Assembly (NCBI GenBank): GCA_002786065.1 | Contig: NHNY01000007.1 | Coordinates: forward strand, 372,001-436,000 | Reading direction: 5' to 3' | From: Microcyclospora pomicola | Lineage: Eukaryota > Ascomycota > Dothideomycetes > Capnodiales | Length of the DNA: 64,000 bases | In this document: in pieces, positions 1 through 12,300 of the stretch | How positions within the stretch are numbered: the stretch's first letter is position 1 | Layout of the letters: every line of letters starts with the position of its first letter | Translations under genes and position numbers: made by a program | The notes under the pieces: model-generated | Database searches by the model: none | The model's input: only the letters and a program-made list of their open reading frames with translations | What the model was told of the DNA's origin: nothing

Positions 1-881
1 TTGCGGATCTAGGAGCGCATTGAACGACTAAATGAATGAATGGATATACGCATGATAATGGAAGGTAGGATATAGGAGGATATGTAGATGTCTTGAAAGG
101 ACCATATCCTTGTCTAACTACCTAACAAAGGGAGGTTAACCTCGATTTCAGACCCTAGTTTCTGGTTATTGGTTTCTGGTCTATAGTAAGATAATGTCCT
201 GTTGCCCCAAACCTGCTCAGGTGCAAAGGTTAGTATCGGGTTGAGAGAAACACTGTAGATGAGAAGCAGTAAGGGGGAAGTAAATAATGTCCTGTTGCCC
301 CAAACCTGCGCAGGTGCAATGGTTAGTATTGGGTCGAAAGTCATGCTGTAGATGAGAAGCAGTAAGGGGGAAGTGAAGTCGAAAATCCCATCGCCCAATG
401 GACAGAAAGGGCAAGAAATGACGATGCGAGAGGATGAAGTGTATCCGGGAAAAGTTTAATGGCGTGACTATTCTACTCTATTGCGTGCAGTCTTGAACAT
501 CATTTACCGTCTTCACATTTAGCATACCTTCTGGATATAATCCTTTAGATCCGACATCAGGTTCGTCGAATCATCGAGATCATTCTTTGCGATGCTCCTT
601 TCTTCTGTTCGTGTGTTGTATACTGACTTTGCTTGTGCAGTGACTATCTTCCGAAGTACGTACTTTGAAGCTTTCAGAGTGATTACTGTATAGGAACTTG
701 GTTGATTCTTACGACGGAGAAAGGCAGTTATATACGTTGATTCGGATGCTGTGAAGAATATAAAAGCTATTCCAGGGTCGATCTACATTATCTGTTCGAG
801 GCATCGGAAATCAAAATTCCACTCTGGCACGTCGATCCTAGCTGGTGAACATCCGGGAGGAGAGAAAGATCAAAGACCACC
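1..881. other. Gene-free left edge and SNO1 upstream region
   Basis: I see no convincing coding sequence here. The only structured part is a 93-bp tandem duplication, listed separately. The right part is the promoter and leader of the following SNO1 gene; no TATA box or known operator could be assigned with confidence. Confidence 0.6.
191..376. repeat. Two tandem copies of a 93-bp unit
   Basis: Unit 1 (191-283) and unit 2 (284-376) both begin with ATAATGTCCTGTTGCCCC and both end in the shared block AAGCAGTAAGGGGGAAGT. They differ by scattered substitutions, so the duplication is not brand new. The repeated unit contains no recognisable gene or transposon end. Confidence 0.85.
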
Positions 882-1751
882 ATGGCGACATCAGCATCAG
901 CGCCCGCCCCATCATCTACACAAGAAGAACCCATCACAATCGGCGTTCTCGCCCTCCAAGGCGCCTTCGCCGAGCACCTGACCCTCCTCGCCCTCGCCGC
1001 CACCAGCACCCCATCCCTCACCCCGCACCCCTTCACGTTCATCGAAGTCCGCACGCCCCGCGAACTCACCGAGTGCGCCGCCCTGATCCTCCCGGGCGGC
1101 GAAAGCACCGCCATCTCGCTCATCGCGGCACGCACGCACCTCCTCGCCCCGCTGCGCGCCTTCGTCAAGCACGCCCGCCGCCCCGTCTGGGGCACCTGCG
1201 CGGGGCTCATCCTGCTCGCCGAGCAGGCGAACCGCACCGCCGCCGCGGGCCAGGAACTCATCGGCGGGCTGGATGTGCGCGTCCAGCGGAATTACTTCGG
1301 GCGGCAGGTCGAGTCGTTTGAGGCGGAGCTGGAGTTGGGGTTTTTGCGCGGGGATGAAGCGGGGGACGGAGGCAGGTTTCCGGCGGTGTTTATCCGCGCG
1401 CCGGTCGTGGAGGAGATTCTTACTGGCGCTGACGCTGCGTCGACGGAGACGAACACTGACCAGTCAACTTCATCGTCAACAGCACCAACAGCAACAGCAG
1501 CGCCATCAACCGTCTCCGCTCCTCCACTCCAACCCACCAGCCAGCCCGTCGAAGTGCTCGCGCGCCTGCCAGGCCGCGCCCAGACGTTGCGCGACCAGAC
1601 GGCGACGGCCGCGGCGCTTGGCGAGGACGGCGATATCGTTGCCGTGCGGCAGGGCAACGTCTTCGGCACCGCGTTCCATCCGGAGTTGACGGGGGATGCG
1701 CGGATTCATGCGTGGTGGTTGGGGGAGGTGGTTAAGGCGTTGGGCAGGTGA
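882..1751 (+). CDS. SNO1: Pyridoxal 5'-phosphate synthase glutaminase subunit (PdxT/SNO family)
   Basis: Glutamine amidotransferase that hydrolyses glutamine and passes ammonia to the SNZ/PdxS synthase subunit in the DXP-independent vitamin B6 pathway. The 289-residue product carries family signatures in order: IGVLALQGAFAEH near residue 20, LPGGEST near 70, the nucleophile motif GTCAGL with Cys106, the QRNYFGRQVESFE block, and a C-terminal FHPEL with His266 and Glu268 completing the triad. The gene is a single exon starting at a Kozak-like ACCACCATGG. It is longer than bacterial PdxT (about 190-200 residues), partly because of a Ser/Thr/Ala/Pro-rich low-complexity insertion at roughly residues 180-225. 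The SNZ partner is not in this window. Assignment is secure; only the role of the insertion is unknown. Confidence 0.95.
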   Translation: MATSASAPAPSSTQEEPITIGVLALQGAFAEHLTLLALAATSTPSLTPHPFTFIEVRTPRELTECAALILPGGESTAISLIAARTHLLAPLRAFVKHARRPVWGTCAGLILLAEQANRTAAAGQELIGGLDVRVQRNYFGRQVESFEAELELGFLRGDEAGDGGRFPAVFIRAPVVEEILTGADAASTETNTDQSTSSSTAPTATAAPSTVSAPPLQPTSQPVEVLARLPGRAQTLRDQTATAAALGEDGDIVAVRQGNVFGTAFHPELTGDARIHAWWLGEVVKALGR

Positions 1752-2054
1752 GAGGGGACCTGGGGAAGGGGACGTGTGAAGGGTTACCTTGTCATGAGTG
1801 GGACGGGCTGTGAGATTCGGCGTGCAGATGGAGGGGGTTTATAGATATACATGTGCAGGCATTGTGATGTGGGAACGTGGGTTGGAGTGGTGGAGGGAGT
1901 GTTTGTAGACATGGGACCTTCATGGGGTTCCATCATGGGTGATCATACATTAAGTAGAGCTATAAAGACAAATATACATGACCGGAGCGGTAAGCAAGTG
2001 GCGATCCTATGCTCGGGTCGCTACAATACAGCAAACTCGCGCATATACCATGCC

Positions 2055-3572
2055 TCAGACCAGCATATCCCATTGCGCGCCCTCCTTCGCCGGATCGAAG
2101 CGAAACGGCGTCTCACGCATATACGCGCTGACGTCCTCCTGCCAGCGCAACGTCTCCAGATACAGGACGACCTGGCCCAGCACGTCCTCACTCATCTGCT
2201 CGGGCCGCTTCTCAAACTCGTCGATCTCGATCAGGTTGAACGGCTCGCTGCTGGCCTTTTCGATGCTGTCGTCAATCAGCACGGTGTTGCTCTGCGACCA
2301 CGGCAGGCAGGGGTCAATGGCAGTCGCTTGCATAGCAGCACTCGACCACACCCACGTGAGGCGTTTGTAGACCTGCACTTTCGCGTGGTAGTGGGCGCCG
2401 AGACGCAGCATGTCGCGGTCCCACACGGCCGTGAGGTGTTGGTGCTGCAGCGGCGTGAAGAGCTGCGCGCACATCCCACGCACATTGACGGGCTGCGCCG
2501 AGGACCAGATCATGACTTTGTGCTGAGTTAAGAGGTAGGCGAGGAACTCCACGACGTAGGACCGAGGGGTGAAATTAGCGCCTCTGTTGTTTCGGCAGAG
2601 CAGGGTGCCGTTCAGATCGAGGATGACGAGGAGGGTTTGTGGGGTGTTCGAAGTCCTCGATGGTTGGTTCGCGCGCTCCAGATAGGTGGATGTGGGTGTT
2701 GGTCTGGGGATGAGATGGACGCGCGGATTGCCTTTGGTTCGTGACGAAACGTTGCTTTGTAGAGCCGTGTCAGATGGTGATGAGTTAGGACCGCCTTGCT
2801 TCTTCGCTTTTTCGGTGACATTCGAACTGCCCGTCCCAATCTGCTGCGGACGCAATCGCTCATTCTGCTCATATCTAGACTGTTTGTCAACGCGATACTG
2901 CCTTCGCAGGTCTCCCTTAAACACTAACCTGTTCAGCCCCTGCTGCGGCACGAACGGCGGCACATTCGGATCAAAGAACCCCAACTTGGGCCGCGAGGAC
3001 TGTTGCGGCGCTACATTCACGGCTGGCCAGGAAGTCAGTCGCGGACGCCAGGTCTCGGCAGCATGATACTGCCGTTGCGGTGGAATGGGGGCATACTGTT
3101 GGTAGTGGTAATGGTGCTGCTGCTCGTAGCTTCGCTGGAACGCAGACGGGATCGACGGCGACGCTGCTTGTGCTGCTGCGGCGCGTCGATAGTCGTGCCA
3201 CTCGTCGTACTCTCTCGTGCCGCGATAGTCGCGCCAGTCGTAGTATCCCCGCGCGTCTGCGACTTGTCTACCAGCGTATTGGTAGCCGTCGAGTTGTCGC
3301 TGATATACAGCTTGCGGACTGCCTCGGCCAGTCCATCGCCCAGTCTCCTCGTATTGGCCATCGCGACGATCCGATGCACGGTGCGGTTGTGAATGCGTCG
3401 AATGAGAATCGGGCTCGTAGCAGTCGAGATATGTGCGAGGAGTCAACCTTTCCCGTGAACGGTAGCCCGGAGCCATCTGATGGCGCGCGTGATGGTCAGT
3501 GGCTGTGCTTCTGTGGATGTGGAGTGAAGGTCGCAGAGCATACCTGTCTGTTGCCATGTGGTGCATGGACAT
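2055..3572 (-). CDS. FCP1-homology (NLI-interacting factor/HAD) domain protein
   Basis: About 505 residues. The N-terminal 300 are disordered and rich in Tyr, Arg, Gln and Ser. The C-terminal FCP1-type HAD domain starts at LLVILDLNGTLL and includes MIWSSAQP and a late VLIDDSIEKA block. FCP/SCP proteins dephosphorylate Ser/Thr, classically on the RNA polymerase II tail. Here motif I reads DLNGT instead of DxDxT: the nucleophile Asp319 is kept, but the second Asp is Asn321. From memory, related fungal proteins share this variant, so activity is uncertain. The first ATG of the open frame is at 3572. A good intron (GTATGC donor at 3543, CTGAC branch, CAG acceptor at 3477, 67 bp) lies just inside; if it is spliced, the start is probably the ATG at 3476. 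Confidence 0.8.
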   Translation of the reverse strand: MSMHHMATDRYALRPSLHIHRSTATDHHARHQMAPGYRSRERLTPRTYLDCYEPDSHSTHSQPHRASDRRDGQYEETGRWTGRGSPQAVYQRQLDGYQYAGRQVADARGYYDWRDYRGTREYDEWHDYRRAAAAQAASPSIPSAFQRSYEQQHHYHYQQYAPIPPQRQYHAAETWRPRLTSWPAVNVAPQQSSRPKLGFFDPNVPPFVPQQGLNRLVFKGDLRRQYRVDKQSRYEQNERLRPQQIGTGSSNVTEKAKKQGGPNSSPSDTALQSNVSSRTKGNPRVHLIPRPTPTSTYLERANQPSRTSNTPQTLLVILDLNGTLLCRNNRGANFTPRSYVVEFLAYLLTQHKVMIWSSAQPVNVRGMCAQLFTPLQHQHLTAVWDRDMLRLGAHYHAKVQVYKRLTWVWSSAAMQATAIDPCLPWSQSNTVLIDDSIEKASSEPFNLIEIDEFEKRPEQMSEDVLGQVVLYLETLRWQEDVSAYMRETPFRFDPAKEGAQWDMLV

Positions 3573-3983
3573 CCTCGTCACACACCAGCACTTCCTCGCA
3601 AGACAAAGAGCAAGCCTCGCGGTCTGCTGGACCGCACGTTTCGATGACTGCTCTAGGTCTCTATAGAATTCGGAGGTGAAGTGAAATTTGGCCGCGGTCC
3701 TTTGCAGCGCGATGACGCAAATCCTAGTGTCAGCACGACTGAACTACCCTAAGACCACATAAATGTTGACATTTAGTACGATATACTGTGTGTCTAGGAG
3801 TAGATATTGTAGACAGGCCGGACAAGGGTGGCATGATAGGTGGCATCATGATCATAGTCTGGCTTTCGCAAATAGCCACTTCATATTAGTCTATCACATA
3901 TCCTCACATCCCCTTCGCTATGCTATGAATATCCCATCACCGCCGCTCTGCCATGCTATGCTATGCTAGATGAAAAGGAATAT
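3573..3983. other. Intergenic spacer upstream of FCP1-like gene and downstream of RPC2
   Basis: Both flanking genes are on the minus strand, so this holds the promoter of the FCP1-like gene and the 3' end region of RPC2. A short CCATGCTATGCTATGCTAGATG stretch near 3950-3972 is a minor tandem repeat. No further gene is seen. Confidence 0.5.
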
Positions 3984-6900
3984 TCACTCCCTGGGAAATT
4001 GATCCTGCAACTCCAAGCTGGCCTTGACGTTCATGCTCATCAACTCCTGAATGAGCAGCTTCGCGGCATACGGCATCGTCATCTTGACTACGCCACGGCT
4101 GCTGCTACACGATTGACACCAGTTGTTGTAGCCCATCATGCCGCACGTCTCGCACACATCGACTTGGTGGGCGTCGGAGCTCAGCATCAGCCGTTCGAGA
4201 AGCAGTTGGCTCGCACCGTAGGCGATCAGACAGTCGCGCTCCATCTCTCCTAGTCGAAGCCCTCCTTGCCGCGATCGTCCTTCAGTAGGTTGGCGCGTGA
4301 GGATGGCACGTGGGCCGGTCGAGCGAGCGTGCATCTTGTCGGCGACCATGTGCTTGAGCTTCTGGTAGTAGATGGGTCCGAAGAAGACGTACGCAGGCAG
4401 GCTTTCGCCGGTAATGCCTGAGGTGACAAAGTCTTTGCCCGAGTAGCTGAAGCCGTGCTTAACCAGCGTCGCACCCATGTCTTCGACCTTGCTTCCACCA
4501 AAGCACGTGCCGTATTCTTGTTTCCCAGCGACGACACCAGCCTTGCCGGACACAAGCTCTAACAGCTTCCCGACGGTCATTCGAGACGGGAAACCATGCG
4601 GGTTCATGATGATGTCCGGATTGATACCAGAGTCGGAGAAGGGCATGTCGGCTTGGTTAGCGATAATGCCAACAACACCTTTCTGCCCGTGTCGGGAGGA
4701 GAACTTGTCTCCGATCTCGGGTCTTCTCGTCTGGCGAGTTTGAATCTTGATGATCGTGTTGTTGCCATCATTGGTCGTGATCATGACTTTGTCAGCGTAC
4801 GACGGATCAGGCAGCTTATAAGACATGTGCTGTCTCGCCCATCCCTGTGGTCCCGACGCATGAACTTGATTGGTCGGCGCCTCTCTCAGCATATAGCTGT
4901 CACCGGCTTCAAGTTCTGCACCAACCTCGACCAGTCCATCTTTACCGATCTTCTTGTGCTTAGGGTCGGTCTTGTCTCGATCACCAAGCCGGTCTTGGGC
5001 TCCATTCTGGTACGATTTCAGCGGCATACTGATCCTCTTGAACACCTGGCAACGACCGAAGCCACGATCGCAGGAAGCCCGGTTGATGACTAAAGCATCC
5101 TCAATATCATAGCCGGAGTACGACATCACAGCTACGATGGCGTTCTGCCCTGCCGGCAGTTTGTCATATTTGACCAGCTCAATCGTTCTGGTTGACACCA
5201 TGGGTTTCTGTGGATACACCATCAGATAAAGAAGAGTGTCGATCCGGGTGAACTGGTTGTAAGCAATGGCGCCAATAGCTTGCTTTCCCATAGCACATTC
5301 TGACAACTCGTTAGTCTTCACATAAACAAATGCGGACGGGAAACGTACGGTATGTGTTTCTTGGGGACTGATTGTGGTGCGGATATGGAATCAGACCAGC
5401 GACAGCCCCAAGCACAGTGAACGGCTCGATCTCCAGATGTGTCGTGTGAGGGTCGATGGCATGCTCGTAGATTGCAATATTGGAATCATTCTCCTCGTTG
5501 ACGTCCAGATACTCGACGATTCCTCGAGACAAGGCATCGTCAAAGTCCAAAGTCCCTTTCCGGAGGGATTCGAGGAAGCGGGCAGTGACTTTAGATCGGC
5601 CATTCTCAACCACGATCAGAGGTCGGCAAATCCTGCCTTCGTCTGTAGCAACGTGGACACCGTTATGGTGATGGTTGATGTAGATGCTGACGAACTCTGA
5701 TATCCTGCCCATGCGTCTGAACTTACGGAAACCAACCAGAAAGCGCTTCGGCTGTCTTGTTAGTGCGACAGGAGTACCGTTCAGGAAGATGATGTACGCG
5801 CCTGTGGCATAGATTTCGCTACCGCCAGCAGAGAAAACATCCTCCGCTCCAAGACTGAAGATCATCTTACGAACGGGGTCTTCTTCATCGGAAGTCGTAA
5901 TGTGTGTCATCAACGCCAAATTCTTGACAAGACCGCAGGCCTCACCTTCGGGCGTATCAGCAGTACACAGCATGCCAAATTGTGAAGGCTGGAGAGCACG
6001 GGGACCCGAGACTTTGCGGGTCTTTTCGAACTGACTGGTGATTCTGGTCATCATGCCAAGTGCTGCAATATAGCTCAATCGGCTGAGCACGTGGGTCACC
6101 CCAGCACGATCCATACGAAATCGCTTCAAAGTCCAGTTACCGGTAGAAATTGCGCGCTCCATGCCTTGGGTGATACGGCTTTCGTTTCCTTGAATAATCT
6201 GGACCGGATCAAATTCTTGCGTGGGGTTGGGCTTCTTCAAATGCTTGTCCATGTTGACCTTGACCTGTCGTACAAAGTCTTTGAACAGGTCTTCAAAGAG
6301 GAGTGCGAGCATCTGCCCTGCCAGTTCTAATCGCTTGTTACCCACATAATCGCGATCATCGACCAGCTTCGAGTCGTGCATTGCTTGCAGCACCCTTCGT
6401 GTCATGAAAGCTATGTATAATGCTTTGGGGCGGAAGTTCATTCCTTGGACCTCGACATGAGGAATGATGGTGCCTGCAAGCTTATCCAAGGCTTGCTGCT
6501 TCGGAGTTTTCTCTGCTCGCTTGAAGCCCGGACCAAATCGATCAGGTCGAAGTCTAGCAGCAACATATTCGAGGGCTTGCTCTTGTGTGAACACGCCTTC
6601 CATAGCTGCCTCTTCGATACACGGCGCAAATGTGTCTTGGAATAGTGTGTCGCTGCCTGCGGTCAGAAGCAAGATCTCGTGGTCCGATTGCAAGCCCATG
6701 GCGCGAAGTACGATGGCGACGGGAACATCCTCAGTCAGAGAGTTGTGTTTGAGGTACAGCAGACCTTTCTTGAGCAAGACATAAGTCTTGGTCTTGACAT
6801 TTGAAGTATGACTGGTGACAGAAGCTTGAATGACACCCTTGAACTGCTCGACAATGATACGGTTCTTGCTGAGCTGTTCCTGCACCAGGATCACTTTCTC

Positions 6901-7722
6901 TTGACCACGAACAATGAAATAGCCTCCAGGATCGACAGAGCACTCGTTGAGTGTGGCCATCTCTGTTTCGTTCTTGTCGTTTAACACACATTTGGCGCTT
7001 CGCAGCATCATCGGCATACGGCCGATCAGAATGTCTCTCCGCGACACCTTGCCCGATGATTTGGTATACACGATGTCGGCGTAAATGGGAGCAGCATACG
7101 TCATATCTCGTAGTCGACACTCATTCGGAGTGACGGTCGACTCGACATAACCTTGGCCAGCCTCCGACGCACGATCCGGCTTACCAACGCGGATGTCGGT
7201 GAAACGAATGAACTTGTCTTTGTTGGTTTCGGAGGCGATGAAAGCATTTTGCCGCACAATCTCCTTCAGCGCCACTTCGGTGAAGTAGTTGTACGAGTCG
7301 AGATGCTGCTTGACCAGGCCTTTCACCCGCAAGAAAGCTGGGAGGAGGTTCCATTTATCTCGGGCAGTGTTGATGGGGTCGGTGAGCGATTTGTTGTAAT
7401 AGAATGGTTTCAGCAGAGGGTCCATGTCATCTTGGCCGGCACTTGAGTGCTTCTTAGGCACATCGCCTGCAGGCCGTGTGTCGACGGTGTTTCCCGCATC
7501 ATGTGGGACTTCCTGCGTGACGGCTGTAGCTGTCGAATCTGTTTGGGAGGTGGATTCCTTTGGCTTTGCTTGTCCTCTCCGAGCGGCAGGCTTCTTGGGT
7601 GCCTTCACTGCTGGCTTGGCAAGTTAGTGTTTGGACTGTCGGGCAGCTCTCCCAACGCGACTCACTCTCGATGAGGATTCGCTAACTTCAGATGGGCCTG
7701 ACTTCTTTGCCCTCGGAGGCAT
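3984..7722 (-). CDS. RPC2: DNA-directed RNA polymerase III second-largest subunit
   Basis: Catalytic-core beta-like subunit of Pol III, which makes tRNA and 5S rRNA in the nucleus. The spliced product is about 1212 residues, close to yeast Rpc128/Ret1 (1149). Diagnostic Pol III features are [18 protein letters not shown] near the N-terminus, the central [14 protein letters not shown], the [11 protein letters not shown] active-site loop, and a C-terminal zinc-binding [16 protein letters not shown]. Three exons fit: 7666-7722 (MPPRAKKSG...), 5349-7614 and 3984-5299. Intron 2 (5300-5348) has GTACGT, CTAAC and CAG, and restores the conserved [13 protein letters not shown] junction. Intron 1 (7615-7665) has GTGAGT and CTAAC but an AAG acceptor, so the exact N-terminal junction is less sure. 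The three exon lengths sum to a multiple of three. Confidence 0.93.
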
Positions 7723-9384
7723 GTCGAAAGTCGTTGCCGACTTGGGAAGCTTGGATTAGCTCCTCATCCGATGCTAAGAAAGCTCGGTGGTAATCGGGAA
7801 TTTTGAGAAAAAAGTGGCGTAAGCTGCGCAGCACTGAGTGCGAACGAGAAATTCTGGAATGGGCAGCCGCCTCGAATGAGAGACCTGGTCTTCACACCGT
7901 ATCACAATCCTTGGGCCGAGCTGTATAGGTGATTGTGGCAAGAATCTCAGTGAATAATCGTCGTCTGTACTTCCTCAGTGATCGACCTAAAGGTTGCATG
8001 ACTCGAGCAGCATGAATTGACATTCAGACGCAGGCACGTGATCGAAACCAGGTGCCGGCAGTTCCAGCTTGACTGCATCTCTCGGCGGGGACGCCATACG
8101 AGAAAGTCGTGGTCCTTTTCCACGATTCGATCGCCAACACCATTCATCAGATATTCGATGTATGACGGTCAATCGACCGAGGACAGATTGAAACCAGTTC
8201 GAACAAGCAGACGACCATAATCATGCCACTGTTTATGTAGGCATAGCAAGCGAGGTATCGCAAGAAATACTACCAGAGTGGATGTCAAAGTGCCATGCCA
8301 CCAGGAAACCATGGCCGCGGAGCAAAAAGACTCAAGAAACAGGCACGGCATGACAAGACGAGCCAGCGAAAGTATTACACCAGACAATTACACCTTGTTC
8401 TGCAGTGATTACATACCTACATGAACGTACATGAACAGCTCTGGCAAAAGGTGGAGCTGGCCGGCCACGTTAGCGTCGCCAACGACGCAATTGCGCTTCT
8501 TGACCGCATTTTGGTCGGACCGTGGGACTGACCAGGGGCCGGGTAAACCTAATGAGGCAAGTCGGGTGTGGAGGATGGTCGTGGACGTGCAGGAGGGCAG
8601 AGGGGCTGTAAAGCTACAGTGGTGGGCATAATTGGGGTGTGATATATGGGCGTGAAATGTGCGGTGTAGGGGGATATATGGCATATAGGCGCTTATTGGA
8701 TGTATCTTGGGGAGCGATGATCGGGACTTACTGTACCTGGACAGCACGATGAACGGGCCTGTTTGTCGAATCCATTCACTCCATCACTGCCAATCCCGGC
8801 GAGCGGGATCCCTGCGTCTGCTGACCGCAAGCTTGCCCCTGCGTGTGAACCGGCGAGGACGGCGGCAGCGGCGTGGTCAGAAATGCGTGTTTGACAGCAC
8901 TGCACCTCCGCTAACTGACTAGACGTTTCTCTACGGCATGCTCTGGTTCATCTCGTCCTTGTCTTTCCGTGTCGATTCGTCGGGCGATTACTTGCTTTTC
9001 TGCCCTTCGCTTCCGTCGGGCGTGGTCTAAGCGCTCCGCCGGCTTTCTCCTCCTATCACCGTCCCCGATTCCGCGCGGGCGTGCAGTCACCGAACAAAGA
9101 CCAGCTTCTCCCACGGGCCCCCAGCGATCACCGCATGACCCCGCCGTCTGCACTCCGGATATTCCTCGCGCGCACACTACCCACTGTCCCTACAGGCCGT
9201 CTTGCTCCAATTCGCGAAATTGCTGCTGCAGCGCGGCTCCCATCCGGTGCACATTGCTGGCTTCAGGATCGTTGCGGCGTGCAGAAACAACACCCAGTCT
9301 GGTGAGTCTGACGAGCATCTCCCCAATGCTGCTGGAAGTTCGAAGAGACGCTGATCTGGGATGCATGTAGGGCGAGACGCCAAC
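7723..9384. promoter_or_regulatory. Divergent RPC2/PUF4 intergenic region with a 5'UTR intron
   Basis: About 1.66 kb separates two divergent genes. Short open frames here look random (for example a 112-codon His/Ser/Pro-rich frame at 8409-8747) and I call no gene. A CACGTG box lies at 8035-8040. Before the PUF4 start, 9302-9370 looks like a 69-bp leader intron: donor GTGAGT, branch CTGAT, acceptor TAG. It would remove an upstream in-frame ATG at 9361. Confidence 0.6.
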
Positions 9385-12300
9385 ATGGCCTACAACTTTC
9401 GTGCCAACCCGGCCTCACCACCGAATGAGCCGGCCACATACAACAACCCGCTCTCTCCACCACGGAATTCGAACAGATTGAGCGGCGGAATGGTGACCAC
9501 AGATGTCCGCGGAGGCTTGACCAGACGCTTCACCACGAATGCTCTGCCGACCCTGTCCCCGATTGGCCTGCAGCGAAAGCAGGCAGCGGGAGACTATGCG
9601 GTGAGTTCCTTTCCTTTTGTTTTGGTCCATGGTGGCAGCGGCGGCAGCAATACTTCCACAACTTGGCGGATGCTCAAGAAAGATGCGGATACCGTGGGAT
9701 GGAGTGTTGGCCTTGCGAGCAAGATGTCTCCACGTCTTGGAAGAAGCTTTGCAGACGGAAATGATTTGGTGCTGTATGAGGAAAAGCCGGGAACGCGTGA
9801 GGATTGAGGGCGAGAGGACACTCATGCCGTGCATGCTGGAATGCGTATGCGTTCTGGTGATGTTGGAGTCGTGATTCGGAAAAAGCTGACAGGAGTATGA
9901 ATAGACGACAGGCTATTCCAGGAATGCTCCCGTAAGTCTATCTTTGATGTTTTCCTTTTTCTTTCCGTGATCAAAATTGCAATCCCCTCGCCCGGGAGAG
10001 CACTGCACTCGTGGATTCAAAAAAGAAGAAAGTGAGGTGCAGTGAGGTCACTTGCTTTTGCAAGAAGAGGAAGAAGAAGAAAACAAAGTGAAAGCAATCA
10101 AGAACGCCAGACTTGTTCGACCAAGCTTCATCGAGGAGTGACTCTTCGACATGGCTCAGTCACGTCAACCTCACTCAATCCATCTTCACACACCATCAAT
10201 CCTGGGGATGAGTGGACTTTCGCTGACGACTTGTTCCAGTCTGAAAGTGCGGTGCGTCGATATGAAACCCTCCTGGCCGCCCAGCGTGAGCTACAACGTG
10301 AGCTCGATAAGGTCGATCCGGAGACTCGCCTACAAGTGGAAGAAGGACTTCGACACGAGGATAGCATCACCCAGATGATGGCATCCAGTGAACCTGCAAG
10401 CCCACCCGGATACGGCAGTGGGTTTCCAACGGCATTCTCGAAGCCAAACAGATATTCGATGACCAGCTTGACGTCACCTCCAGGCATTGCCACGCGACCT
10501 AACAGATCGTCCACTCAATTGACTTCGCCGTCTTCGACCTTTGCGCGGCCTTACACATCCGGCAATTTGACATCCACTGCTGCTCCCTCACAGTCAGTGC
10601 CAGGCTCACGACGCCACTCAGACGACGAGGACGAAGACGATTTTGTTTTTGGCTACGATGCTATGAACAGGTCAGCTGCGAAGTGAGTACTCTTCACATT
10701 CTTATCACCCCCTTCAACAGCTTCAGTGACGGTCGATGAATTGTCTTGGCATCGACATGGTTGGTCCGTGCGCTGCAAAAAAGTTCACCTGCACATTTCT
10801 TGATCCCCAGGTGGTGAGGTTGGCATCGAAGTTGCATCGACATTGGTATCGACCTGCCGACACTCTTGTTCTCAAACTCTCGTACAGATCTTGTCGTCCG
10901 CGTGTCTCGAACCGATACCCCCTGACTGACACCCCCTTAGCCCCAACCGCAACTCCATGCCCATCACCAGTTACGATCGAAAACGTAACGGCAGCTCGTC
11001 AATTCTAGCATCTGTAAGTACTACCAACCTCCTCTTCGACGGCGACGACGACAGGCCAGTGCACCGACAGTCAAGATCCACCACGACGTCTCCACCAGAC
11101 GCCAAGAATTTGTTGCATTACACTGCCGACGGTTTTCCAAAGCTTGTCCGCCGTGGAGACAACGGCGACCTATCTTCTGCGCTGGATCTTGCCTTCTTGC
11201 AAGGTGTTGAACCTCAGCAGCAGGTGACGGATCGTGCCACCGCTACCCGCCACCGCATTTCGCTGCCACACAACGCAATCGGTGGCAACGTCAGTATCGC
11301 TCCGCTCAACAGCATCCTCGCCAAGGCAGACAACAAGATCGTTGCCCCGAACCGTCGCTCAGTCGAAGTGAAATTTTCTGCAGACGCCAACCGCCCCGCT
11401 CTGCTCACCTCACCACCCCGTGCAACCAACGGCCACAAGCCTGCTCCATCATACTCTACCAACGACATTCCGACCTTAAAAACCATGGCAAGTGACGCTT
11501 CGGGTGTGTCCGGAGAATACAGCGAAGCACCGTCAGTTCAGCCCAGTGTCCTTAGCAACCCCACCTCTCCAGAGCAAAGGAGTGTTACACAGAAGAGCCG
11601 TCCGACCTCCAACCACCAGAGTATCGATCTCGGCTCACAGAACCCCGAAGACGGGCAACAAGCTTTCATGTACGGCTACAATGGTCAGACCTCTGGCCTG
11701 CAGGCAAACGCTGCCCCATTCGGTCCGATGGCATACACCCAAGACAACCAGATGCACGGTTTCGGCCCTGGCATGATGTCACCATACAGTCAGCTGCCAT
11801 ACTATGCTGCCGGCTATAACATGCCTGCGCTGACTGGTGGTTTCGCCCATATGAACATGCACAACGGCTTCAATGCTGGTCAGAGCCAGTGGCCAACGCA
11901 GCAACCTATGTACCAGCAGCAGAACAACTACGGTGGTTTCCAGCACTTCCAGCCACCGGGTGGCCCAGTCGCCGGTGCTGGGAGGTTCGCAGACAACAAT
12001 GGATACAGCAACAACCAGAACCAACCCCGCCTGACCCAAGCCCAGCGTCGCGATGCCAACGCTGAGGCACAAAAGCACTACAACAGCATTTCCGTCGATC
12101 AATTGCCTGGTCAGATCTACATGCTCTGCAAGGATCAGCATGGCTGCCGTTTTCTCCAACGCAAGCTCGATGAGCACAGTGACAGCACCACCCAGATCAT
12201 TTTTGACGAAGTGAAGGAGCACATCATCGAGTTGATGACGGACCCTTTTGGCAACTATCTCTGTCAGAAGCTTTTGGAGAGCAGCAACGATGACCAGCGT

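Noticed and set aside
8409-8747. 112-codon minus-strand ORF
   Set aside because: His/Ser/Pro-rich random-looking composition, no domain, overlaps other frames.
11023-11063. Possible 41-bp intron early in PUF4 exon 4 (GTAAGT...ACAG)
   Set aside because: Shorter than every other intron here, no clear branch point, and the frame stays open through it.
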